From Sialis fuliginosa (Eukaryota; Arthropoda; Insecta; Megaloptera; Sialidae): DNA of 64,000 nucleotides. This document shows positions 53,866 to 62,331 of this stretch, piece after piece. The notes below the pieces were generated by a model, which saw only the letters and a list, made by a program, of their open reading frames with translations, was not told where the DNA came from and made no database searches. The translations under genes and the position numbers were made by a program. The stretch spans positions 28,402,151 to 28,466,150 of the forward strand of contig OY540814.1 in the NCBI GenBank assembly GCA_961205875.1, written 5' to 3'. Position 1 is the stretch's first letter. Each line of letters begins with the position of its first letter.

Positions 53866-53927
53866 TGAAAGTAGGGGGCCCTAGGAATTCACCCTCCCCC
53901 CCAAGAAAAATCCTGGTAACGCCACTG
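53866..53927 (-). mobile_element. hAT-type right terminus, solo
   Basis: CACCCTCCCCCCCAAGAAAA then ATCCTGGTAACGCCACTG. Reverse-complemented, it starts CAGTGGCGTTACCAGGAT. No left partner was found. Confidence 0.5.
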
Positions 53928-54378
53928 CAAACCAATCATAAATAAAACATGTAATTGAAATGGTTGTGATATAAAATACACAGCGCATTATAAATTACCT
54001 ATAATTGTTTTGAACTTGTTCCATTGACTGTACTGCTGTCACTACAATACGAGGTAGGAGGTACTCATTAACTGTTGGTTCGAGTCCCGCGTTATGTCAC
54101 ACACACACACCGACACACACACTCGCTAGCTAGCTGCATCTTCCGGTTTCCTGAGCGTTTGCCGCGTCACCGCACTTTACTGGGTTATGTTTGCTTCACT
54201 GAACTTTTGCTTACCTTGTGACGTTATTAATTATATATAAGTATTTTGTAGTAAATGTATCGTATACGAAAACAAGCTATTCATTTATGGAATATTGTGA
54301 TTTAAAATAAAGTTTTGATACGTTTAAAGAAAATGATATGTATAAGAAAAATTCTTAAAACAGAAAAAAAATTGTTCC
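53928..54378. other. Unique DNA with a tRNA-like scrap
   Basis: 54050-54220 is moderate-GC with (AC)n at 54100-54121. TGTTGGTTCGAGTCCCGCG (54074-54092) resembles a tRNA T-loop (GGTTCGAGTCC), but the T-stem has a mismatch and no D-arm or acceptor stem is present. It may be a decayed tRNA-derived fragment. Confidence 0.35.
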
Positions 54379-54700
54379 CCGATTTCAAAATTTCCACTTG
54401 TTCTTTTCGTTCCTTGTCTGTATGTCTGTCCCCTAAATCCATGTTGGTTTGTTGGTTGGGTTTGGCTAGTAGATGGTCCCATATAAAAATCATCAGGGGT
54501 GGTATCTCAATTGTTTTATTTTTCAAAATATCTCAAGAATGACACATGGTACGGGATAATTGTATGGAATGTTTTTTGAAGAGCATTCAATTTTCTATAA
54601 ATAAGGTCGTTACAACTTTTTTAGTAGAATGTTCCGTTACGAAGATATTTCAGAATTACAAATGGATATTTATTTTGCAAAAAAATTTGATGTTGATTGA
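54379..54700 (+). mobile_element. DR1 copy k (old, diverged)
   Basis: CCGATTTCAAAATTTCCACT, then a TCTG-type run, then AAAATATCTCAAGAATGACA, then GAAGAGCATTCAATTTTCTA in DR1 order, with many changes and no ends. Opposed 74-75-codon frames over it are shadows. Confidence 0.7.
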
Positions 54701-55300
54701 AATTGTTGAAAAATTGATATAAAATATCGGTATGGAGAAATATACATGACTTCCATGTTCTTTCTATCTTTTTTAATAATTTTTAAATATACAATAATCC
54801 GATTAGCACCAAAAATAATTCAGATCGGTGTATTTTTACAGTAGTTATCGTGAACGAAAGAAAATTCTACATCCAGACACACAGACACACGCACAGCCAC
54901 CATGCGGAAATTAACTTTTCTTTAAGTTTTGAAGTTAGTACATTCAGAATCTGTCATTATCTCGGACACGATTTTTCGATGGTATTACAATACTTCCATT
55001 TCTTTCAGAACATGAAAGTAAAAATAATTAAATCTAATCTTTGCATCTAAAAATTTAGACTTAATAATTTCGAAAAAAAAAACATTTGAGTGAGAAATGA
55101 AATATAAAATGAAAAATAAAACCTAGTAGAGGAAAGATAAGTTAATTATTATTATTAAAATAATATACCACATATATTTACAAAACCCAAGATAAGAAGC
55201 ACCTGTTATTACCCAATAAGACAACAAAAGAAAAATATAAGTTTTCTAAGAAATACGATGAAAAGAAGGAGAAAAAATGGTAGTGAGAATCCGATGAGCA
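54701..55300. other. AT-rich DNA, nothing recognised
   Basis: A CAGACACACAGACACACGCA microsatellite at about 54874. A 66-codon frame at 54850-55050 is not supported. Confidence 0.35.
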
Positions 55301-55557
55301 TCTCGCGACAAACTAGCTGTAAAGAAACAATAAAAAGCGCAAAGTTCGCGATCCATCAATATGTTATCGGACTGGTACAAATCTAATCTGTGTTCATCGT
55401 GTATTTGTCGCTCGTGGCGGCGGCGCTCCGGGACCGAATCACCGGAAAATGTTCACATGATAATAATGTGTACATTCTGTTACATGTGTCTTTTAGTTTA
55501 TTTGTCAAGGTGTTTGTGTCAAACAGTTCAGAAATCAATTCGATTGATTTTATAGTT
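55301..55557. other. Unique GC islet
   Basis: 55405-55445 contains TCGTGGCGGCGGCGCTCCGG. Two overlapping plus frames (64 and 66 codons) start here and the second runs into the Harbinger-type MITE. No domain. Confidence 0.35.
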
Positions 55558-55560
55558 TTA

Positions 55561-56046
55561 GGCGGCTATTACACTTTCAAAGAAATATGATAAAATTTCT
55601 TTGATCAAAGAAATATGACAGTGTAATAAGTCAACTTTTATAATATTTACCTTCATAATATTTCTATGATCATAGTTAATGACAGTCTCTTATATTTGAT
55701 CAAAGTTTTTTGACGTCAAAAACAAAATGGCGACTACCAAGTTATCACTGACAGTTACAGTTACATAATTATTAATATATGAATATCAACAATCTTCTTA
55801 TTGATTATAAAAACCACAATACACGGTTGTAAATTCAAACCTCGATCGCGTCAATTGACGAACATCCACGTACTGATATTCAAAAGGCACCAAAAAAGAA
55901 GAAAATATCCCTAGATCATATTGAGAAAATATTATCAAATATTTTATGTAGTGTAATAAAACAAAACCTCGTATTTTATCAAAGAAATATGATCAAATCT
56001 TTGTCAAAGATCTTTGACATATTTATTTGATAGTGTAATAGCCGCC
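55561..56046. mobile_element. PIF/Harbinger-type MITE, copy 2 (486 bp)
   Basis: GGCGGCTATTACACTTTCAA to TTGATAGTGTAATAGCCGCC, flanked by TTA (55558-55560, 56047-56049). It is very similar to copy 1 with a few short deletions and one AAAGAAG insertion, implying recent activity. Confidence 0.85.
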
Positions 56047-56059
56047 TTAGATAAAAAAA

Positions 56060-56225
56060 TCAATTCTGTCTGTTTATCTGTGTACGATTATCTCATTAAC
56101 TACTGAACGGATTTTATTCCGGTTTTCACTTACAGATAGATCGTTTCACGAGAAAGGTTAATATGTATAATTTGTGGATATTTTGTTGAAGTCGGAAAAA
56201 AAATCGTCGGAGAGGTATCTTTGCA
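56060..56225 (+). repeat. Dispersed repeat start (GTCTGTTTATCTG...ACTACTGAACGG)
   Basis: TTCTGTCTGTTTATCTGTG, then ATTAACTACTGAACGGATTT, then TTCCGGTTTTCACTTACAGA. This order is typical of relaxed insect dispersed repeats. It is single copy in this window apart from the short ACTACTGAACCGATTTT match in N and DR1. Confidence 0.45.
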
Positions 56226-56534
56226 TAAATAAACAAGCTTGGGTTGGGGTGAGACCCTTTAGGTCCACACAATCAACTTGCCAACATGGTATGATTATAA
56301 ATACTTAAATACTGATTATTTATTGTTATAGTTTATGTAAATACGTTTATGAAGAATTTTAATGGAATTGGTCAGAAATAAAACTCACCTTTGTATTATG
56401 AATATTAGTTTTCTAATATCCTAATGTCAATAATACAACACACATTTTTAAAATAACTAATCTGACAATTTCAATTTAATTGCATTTGTTTCCGAGGCAA
56501 CATGAATTGTAGACTTATTTATTAATATTTAAAA
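56226..56534. other. AT-rich DNA, nothing recognised
   Basis: No repeat match. Confidence 0.35.
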
Positions 56535-56612
56535 TTCGGAGAACAATTTTTTTTTCTCATTTTTAAACGATCACAAAGCTTCTCGTATCTTTGATATGGC
56601 GAGGAAGCAAAA
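56535..56612 (-). mobile_element. DR1 left-end fragment, copy l
   Basis: AAACGATCACAAAGCTTCTC, then GTATCTTTGATATGGCGAGG, then AAGCAAAATTG. Confidence 0.75.
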
Positions 56613-56939
56613 TTGATAATACTGTCGCATGATATTGAACAAACAAATATCTATCCAATGCACAAACAAACATACAAGAAAATCAGATTTCGTGCAGGTA
56701 CCTATATTACCTACCTACCATAAAACGGCGGAAAACTAAGTACATACATATTACTCTCAATATCAATTCGTTCGCGCCATTAAACATGTCATTATAATAC
56801 GAGGTGCACGACTAAAAACATTCATGTACTCTCAATATATACGAACAGTTAAATCTACGATAACAGAGATTCGATTCGAGCGGAGAGTTATTGCTGTTTA
56901 AATTGCGATTCCCCGAGAGTTAACTCGTCTTTCTGCGTT
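56613..56939. other. Unique moderate-GC DNA
   Basis: 56690-56930 includes ATTCGATTCGAGCGGAGAGT and GATTCCCCGAGAGTTAACTC. No gene recognised. Confidence 0.35.
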
Positions 56940-57855
56940 CAAATGCAAGGCTATTATTTACAATCGGAAGATGACTGCCTCGTACAGGAAGAACGTACCG
57001 ATGTGTGATGTTTTTAACTTTTAAGTTGGTATACATTATCACTGGAATATTTTTAAGGAGAAATACAGTCGGTGACAAAAGTTATGGCAATTAAGGTGAA
57101 AGTGAGATATTGAAATAATTTATTTTCAGGTCTGTTTTTGTACTTGAAATATTTAAACTGTAAAGTTAATTTATTTTTTTAATGGAAATTATATAACGTA
57201 GAGGGCTAGAGGCATAACGTAATTAAGGTGAGAGGGAAGAATTTAAATACAGCCTTTATCCCTCACATAGAAAAGATTTACAGTAAGGTGCAGTGGGGTA
57301 AGTGCAGACCGGTTTTTGCATAGTTGGACTTTGAATCCATATATTTTCAATCTGTTAGGCTATTATTTACAATCGGAAGATGACTGCCTCGTACAGGAAG
57401 AACGTACCGATGTGTGATGTTTTTAAGTTGGTATACATTATCCCTGGAATATTTTTAAGGAGAAATACAGTCGGTGACAAAAGTAGCTAAATTTTAAAAT
57501 TCACAAATTAATGTGCTGTAAATGTAATAATTGCATTATGTACTAAATTTTCTATAAGAAACATAAAATATGACCTTATTATAAAAAATAAAGATCTTTC
57601 ATAACTGAGTCGGAAGATGACTCCCTCGTACAGGAAGAACGTACCGATGTGTGATGTTTTTAACTTTTAAGTTGGTATACATTATCACTGGAATATTTTT
57701 AAGGAGGAGTACAGTCGGAGATAAAAGTAGCTAAATTTTAAAATTCACGAATATCTGTGCTGTAAATGTAATAATTGCACTATGTACTAAATTTTCTATA
57801 AGAAACATAAAATATGACCTTATTATAAAAAACAAAGATCTTTCATAACTGAGTC
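56940..57855 (+). repeat. Complex local duplication L (three units)
   Basis: TCGGAAGATGACTGCCTCGT followed by ACAGGAAGAACGTACCGATG starts units at about 56966, 57376 and 57610. Units 2 and 3 share a further block (57480-57600 and 57720-57855, AGCTAAATTTTAAAATTCAC to TCATAACTGAGTCG). Unit 1 instead continues into TTATGGCAATTAAGGTGAAA, which recurs at 60285-60540. Segments have been duplicated in at least two steps. No coding capacity. Confidence 0.8.
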
Positions 57856-58070
57856 GCAAAAAAATACTTTTTAATACATTTTTCTTTGATAATTTGAACA
57901 AAATAGCAAGAGTTTTTTTTTTCGGTCTGGGATCAATTTTAAAGTGTACTTTTTTCATTCTTTTTTAGCATAAAATAAACATTATAAAATGTTATTTTTT
58001 TATTTGTATGAACTAATATGACAGAACATTTTAAGGGAGAGGGGGGAGATACCTGCATACTTTCTGATGC
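57856..58070. other. AT-rich DNA, nothing recognised
   Basis: Two minus frames (75 and 84 codons, 57731-58193) overlap the L and GCCGTGTTTAGACC repeats and are not supported as genes. Confidence 0.4.
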
Positions 58071-58163
58071 CGTGTTTAGACCGAAAAAACAAAACAGCAA
58101 CATTGTGCCTTTTGACAAAAGTGCAATAAACTTGTTGCTGTTTTTTTTTCTAAACGCGGTAAT
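58071..58163. mobile_element. Short inverted-repeat element (about 93 bp)
   Basis: GCCGTGTTTAGACCGAAAAA, then CAAAACAGCAACA on the left faces TGTTGCTGTTTTTTTTTC, then TAAACGCGGTAA on the right. The left part also occurs at 25553. It looks like a miniature foldback transposon. Confidence 0.6.
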
Positions 58164-58202
58164 AGACTGAATTTGGTTGCTCGAGTATGACATCTATATT
58201 AT

Positions 58203-58691
58203 ACTAGCTGCTACCCGTGGCTTCGTTCGCGTGGATTTCGAAACCCCCATCTCCATGATATTTTTTCCGCCAGATCGAATAAAACTAATTACAACCCTTC
58301 ATATGTGACAGGGGATGAAATATGGAATTTTTCTTATTTTAAATTTTCTTTCATTATACAAAATCATAAATATCTCAGCTCCTATGCGAGATAGAGGGTT
58401 GTTTTTCCCCTTGATCCCCCCGCCCATGTAGTATTTTTCCCGCCGGATCGAATATAACCACTTACAACCCTTCATATGTAACGGGGGATAAAATATTAAT
58501 TACTAAAAAAAAAAAATTCTACCCCCTTGCAATTCATTAGGGGTTGAATTTTCGAGATATAAAGTAGCCTATGTCCGTCCTCAGGATGTATGCTATCTCA
58601 CTGCCAAATTTCATCAAGATCGGTTGAGCGGTTTAACCATGAAAAGGTAACAAACAGACAGACACACTTTCGCATTTTTATAATATTAGTA
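58203..58691 (+). mobile_element. Family O, full copy (about 490 bp)
   Basis: It begins ACTAGCTGCTACCCGTGGCT, then TCGTTCGCGTGGATTTCG, and ends CTTTCGCATTTTTATAATAT then TAGTATG. The body has a tandem pair (CGCCAGATCGAATAAAACTA near 58270, CGCCGGATCGAATATAACCA near 58442). The CTAGCTG...CCCG head with an ATAATATTAGTA tail is a widely seen insect dispersed-repeat architecture. I do not assign a class. Confidence 0.7.
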
Positions 58692-59060
58692 TGTACTAGT
58701 ATGGATTAGTATGGATTGAATTTGTTTCCTGTATAGATTGTACACCCCTAGCACACACAAACTCAATGATTTTTGCTACTTATCTGATAGTTTTGCACCT
58801 TGACCTATTGCCAAATAAAATCCCATATTTGTCATTACTGATAACTGATTCTGCGTAGGTTGAACTTTTCACTTAATGTGGTAACCTGAATGTATATCGG
58901 TATTGTGATAATTGTTTACAGCTCAACTATTAGTTGTGTTTATATTCACTCAAATATTCCATTGTTCAGATCATCTACTACTTTTCATTGTTATGTTTTT
59001 TTAATATTATAGATAATTTAATGAAGGTACTTTTTATTTTGTGTTATTGGTAGAAGTGTA
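58692..59060. other. AT-rich unique DNA upstream of the candidate exon
   Basis: No repeat match. It would be the upstream region if the exon at 59234 is real. Confidence 0.35.
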
Positions 59061-59064
59061 CTTG

Positions 59065-59123
59065 ATGACGTCATAATAGAAATATGGTGGACGGGTATTT
59101 GTTATTTTGTGACAGTTCAGTTC
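59065..59123 (+). promoter_or_regulatory. Candidate promoter: CRE palindrome and TCAGTTC initiator
   Basis: ATGACGTCAT (59065-59074) is a perfect CRE palindrome. About 45 bp further, TTCAGTTCGTAGTG contains TCAGTTC (59117-59123), a match to the arthropod initiator consensus TCAGTY. The next 110 bp lack repeats and lead to an ATG at 59234. There is no TATA box at the expected distance. A CRE with ATGG(C/T)GG also occurs at 11569, so a repeat origin cannot be excluded. Confidence 0.3.
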
Positions 59124-59233
59124 GTAGTGTGTTTTAGAAATATTTTTAATTTGAATTTTAGTTTTAAAGTGAAAGAATCGAATTACAGTGTTTACAATTA
59201 GTTGAGTGTTGTGTTTTTGTCTATTTTGCTGAA

Positions 59234-59273
59234 ATGAGACGAAGGAAGCAATTGAAAACGTGGAAAATTAAAG
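59234..59273 (+). CDS. Candidate first coding exon with RRKQ motif
   Basis: An ATG in good context (GCTGAAATGA) opens 13 codons, MRRRKQLKTWKIK, plus one base (G), then GTTTGTG, an acceptable 5' splice site. N-terminal RRKQxxPxxI/L sequences recruit the NuRD corepressor in zinc-finger factors of the FOG, SALL, BCL11 and ZNF423/521 groups, where a tiny first coding exon precedes a long intron. Here RRKQ and the isoleucine are correctly spaced but the proline is threonine. No downstream exon lies in the window. Repeat P begins 28 bp after the donor. The match is short and could be chance; this is a hypothesis, not a call. Confidence 0.28.
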
Positions 59274-59300
59274 GTTTGTGATAGAATTTATTTATTATTA

Positions 59301-59754
59301 TTTTCTTATACGATGTATATGAAATATACATTAGTATAAGTAAGTATAGTGAAGCCGATTTTTTTCGAACTCCGGATTTTGACGGAATTATCTATTTTGA
59401 CTATTTTCGCCATGATGTCTGTGTGTCCTTCTGTCGGTCTGTCTGTCTGTCTGTCTGTAAGCGCTGTAATTCAAATACGACAAATCGTAGAAAGGTGATA
59501 TTTTATATTTAAGATTAATTTTTGTCTGGGAAGAAAACGTCCTATTTTTGAAAACGATCTTTCAACCGGATACGGATGTTTACCTACGTCGATTTTTTAA
59601 TTTTTCGAATTACTCTGAAACAGTGCGAAATAGAGAAAAATGGTCAAGTTAAAAAATGTAGGTAATATCTATGTCTATAATTTATGTTCTATTCTTTTTT
59701 TTGTAAATACGAATTTTTGAAGAAAAAAAATTTATTATAATTCAAATGATTTTC
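59301..59754 (+). repeat. Dispersed repeat P, copy 2
   Basis: GTATATGAAATATACATTAG through GTGAAGCCGATTTTTTTCGA, an expanded (TCTG)n run and AAAACGATCTTTCAACCGGA to TTATTATAATTCAAATGA. Same orientation as 4720-5158. Confidence 0.8.
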
Positions 59755-60284
59755 TAAAAGTTTAACAATGTTTTTTCTACATCACAGTATGACATGTTTA
59801 TAATTTATTGTTATGTTGTTTAAATAACCTCCCCCCCCCCACCAATTGGTGCAAAGTTGTATAGTATAATCTAGATCAGTAAATATTTGTTTAAAAGGGC
59901 ATCCCTAGACCATATAAGTTTAAGAACCGCTGTCTAGCTATTTGAAGAAAAAAAAAGTAATTATTTGCCAACGTAAAAAAAAAAAAATTCTGTGCCTGTA
60001 AAAAAAAAAAAACCGTTCGTGTGAAACGAACCGTATAGTTCACGTATAGAAAGCAATTAGTATGTACGGTAGAATATTTTCTTTGCACAGTTTATTTGTC
60101 TACAACATACTTTATTTCAAGTATGTTTATCATTCGTAATTACCAACATTTACAACAAAAAAATGTAACAAATTAGAACCTGTTGAGTGTCTCTGACAGT
60201 CCAAATGCGAATACCTATGTTTCTTAAGGGGGATGGAAATAATAGAATAAATTAGTTACTTCCGCTGTGTTCTCATATCACGTC
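59755..60284. other. AT-rich DNA with homopolymer runs
   Basis: A 10-C run at 59831-59840 and long A-runs near 59947-60012. The 65-codon minus frame there is poly-F and not a gene. Confidence 0.4.
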
Positions 60285-60740
60285 GTTATGGCAATTAAGG
60301 TGAAAGTGAGATATTGAAATAATTTATTTTCAGGTCTGTTTTTGTACTTGAAATATTTAAACTGTGAAGTTAATTGGAAATTATATAACGTAGAGGGCTA
60401 GAGGCATAACGTAATTAAGGTGAGAGGGAAGTATTTAAATACAACCTTTATCCCTCACATAGAAAAGATTTACAGTAAGGTGCAGTGGGGTAAATGCAGA
60501 CCGGTTTTTGCATAGTTGGACTTTGAACCCATATATGTTATATAAATACTTAATATATTCAGTATCAAATGATTGTGCAGTTATTACTGACTAGTTTAAA
60601 TTGAATAGGACGCCAATTTTCTTTGGATAGGAAATTGTAAAAAATGTCAACTATAGTGCACTTGCCCCATTTTCGGGTAGTTAAAAACGCTTTGAAGCAT
60701 TATTTCATATGCTATGGGGCAAGAGCAGAATTGTGAATAC
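60285..60740 (+). repeat. Block duplicated from 57080-57350, with GGGGTAARTGCA ends
   Basis: TTATGGCAATTAAGGTGAAA through GTAAGGTGCAGTGGGGTAAA and TGCAGACCGGTTTTTGCATA matches unit 1 of L. Beyond it, ATAGTGCACTTGCCCCATTT (about 60650) and TATGGGGCAAGAGCAG (about 60715) are inverted versions of the GTGGGGTAAATGCA motif, suggesting an element bounded by these motifs. Confidence 0.6.
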
Positions 60741-61278
60741 GCCTAGTGTTTTTTAAACATCTTTCAAAAAACGATAGTTTCAAAAGTCTAAGGCGTGTGC
60801 ATTTTATTGTCAAGCTATGCTATTTAATTTAATTTTCTTATTTTTTCTAAAAATAATACATCATGTCACCGTCGGTTAAAAATGGCAGCGCTGTCATAAT
60901 TCTTACTCGAGTGTCTTTCGGGGACACCAACGGAAATTAATGTGGTCCCTTAAAATAGGTTAATACTATACATTCTAGATTTTTTCAAACAAAACAAGTT
61001 ACGAAATAATTTTAATGATTTTACACTTATTTCATTGATAGATAAAATTATATATATATGAAGTATAAATACATTGCACTGTTTTTCATAAAGATAAGGA
61101 AGTATAAATATGAAATTAAAAAAAATAATACTGATAGAGCAAAGAGGTAATTGAGGTCAATCCGATTAAAATGTACTAGAATTATAATTTATAACTCGGA
61201 AGTCCGCGTCAAAAAAATAATTAATTCAGATAATGAAAATCTTATCAAGTAAATATATTATAACTTAATATATTTATA
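60741..61278. other. AT-rich DNA, nothing recognised
   Basis: 60880-60925 is a small GC patch (ATGGCAGCGCTGTCATAATT). No other feature. Confidence 0.35.
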
Positions 61279-61550
61279 TCGACAATAATATCAAGACAAG
61301 GAAAGATATAGGACTTGAAACCAGTGTGCTCCGCAAAATTGTGCTCCGTAATGTCAGCAGCGTATCATTAAAATAAATATAAATATTTTTGGAATTACCT
61401 ATAATATATTTACATATATCGATAATAATATCAACACAAGGAAATATATAGGACTTGAAACCAGTGTGCTCCGCAAAATTGTGCTCCGTAATGTCAGCAG
61501 CGTATCATTAAAATAAATATAAATATTTATGGAATTACCTATAAAATAAT
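61279..61550 (+). repeat. 140-bp tandem dimer
   Basis: TCGACAATAATATCAAGACA (61279) and TCGATAATAATATCAACACA (61419) start two nearly identical units carrying GACTTGAAACCAGTGTGCTC and CCGTAATGTCAGCAGCGTAT. A diverged relative lies at 33160-33250. Confidence 0.8.
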
Positions 61551-61970
61551 AAATGTTTTAAATAATGGTAAATAAAAATTGTAAATCGAATCTGTGAAAT
61601 TTTCAGCGTATAAATTATTATTTTTTTTAATTTATTGCTTCGGGATTAAATTGAAATAGTTTCTTTGACATTTATGAAAACACTAACATTAATAAATTAA
61701 TATGTTTCAATTTCATAACAGGCACTTAGTAAACTAACCTTAAATAAATGATTTCCTTAATTAATTGATCCATATTTCCGCTACAGTCTAGAGTACTCTA
61801 GAGGTTGTAATAGAATTGGTATTTATAGGAAAATAAAGCTGACCCTTTCGGTTACTACCAGCATTATATTGAATTTTCAATTAAAAATTTCACGGTGTAT
61901 AATCACTTAAGTGAGATCAATTAGAGCTAGCTCTGTTAACAACTGTTATAAGTTATGTGTAAAGTGACCA
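61551..61970. other. AT-rich DNA, nothing recognised
   Basis: TCTAGAGTACTCTAGA near 61788 is a short palindrome. No gene or repeat match. Confidence 0.4.
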
Positions 61971-62060
61971 GACGTCCCGGATTGTACGGGAGAGTCCCGG
62001 ATTTGAGTAGCCTGTCCCGCATCACAAATTGTCCCGGATTAGACATTTATAACATTATAA
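61971..62060 (+). mobile_element. AGTGACCAGA-type hAT-like head, copy 2
   Basis: AAAGTGACCAGACGTCCCGG, then TTGTACGGGAGAGTCCCGGA, with repeated GTCCCGG. Relative of 27531-27610. Confidence 0.5.
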
Positions 62061-62109
62061 TATCATTCATTAGTTTTAAAATTACGTAAATTAACATTAA
62101 CAATAAAAT

Positions 62110-62196
62110 GATGTCATTATAAACAAACTTTAATGAGCAATAACTCTGAACTGTAAACACTGCTAGCAATAACGCTAATACTGAAAAATACGTTAG
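62110..62196 (+). repeat. Repeat block shared with 17430-17505
   Basis: GAGCAATAACTCTGAACTGT, then AATAACGCTAATACTGAAAA, then ATACGTTAG. It is interrupted at TTAA by the next feature. Confidence 0.6.
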
Positions 62197-62331
62197 TTAA
62201 GGGCGGGGTAAGGTTTTAAAAAAAATTTATTTTGAAATTTTTTTTTATCTGAATGCATAATATTTCAAGAATATTGTGTCTAAATTTCAAGTCGATTGGA
62301 GCAAAATTGACGAAGTTATGAGTATTTTATA
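62197..62331 (+). mobile_element. TTAA-started element U, left part
   Basis: TTAA (62197-62200) followed by GGGCGGGGTAAGGTTTTAA and TTTCAAGTCGATTGGAGCAA, GACGAAGTTATGAGTATTTT. The undisturbed site at 17499 reads ...GTTAGTTAATTACC. The 184-bp satellite begins before any right end is reached. Confidence 0.5.

Noticed and set aside
54074..54092. tRNA-like T-loop GGTTCGAGTCC
   Set aside because: The T-stem does not pair fully and no D-arm, anticodon arm or acceptor stem can be placed upstream.
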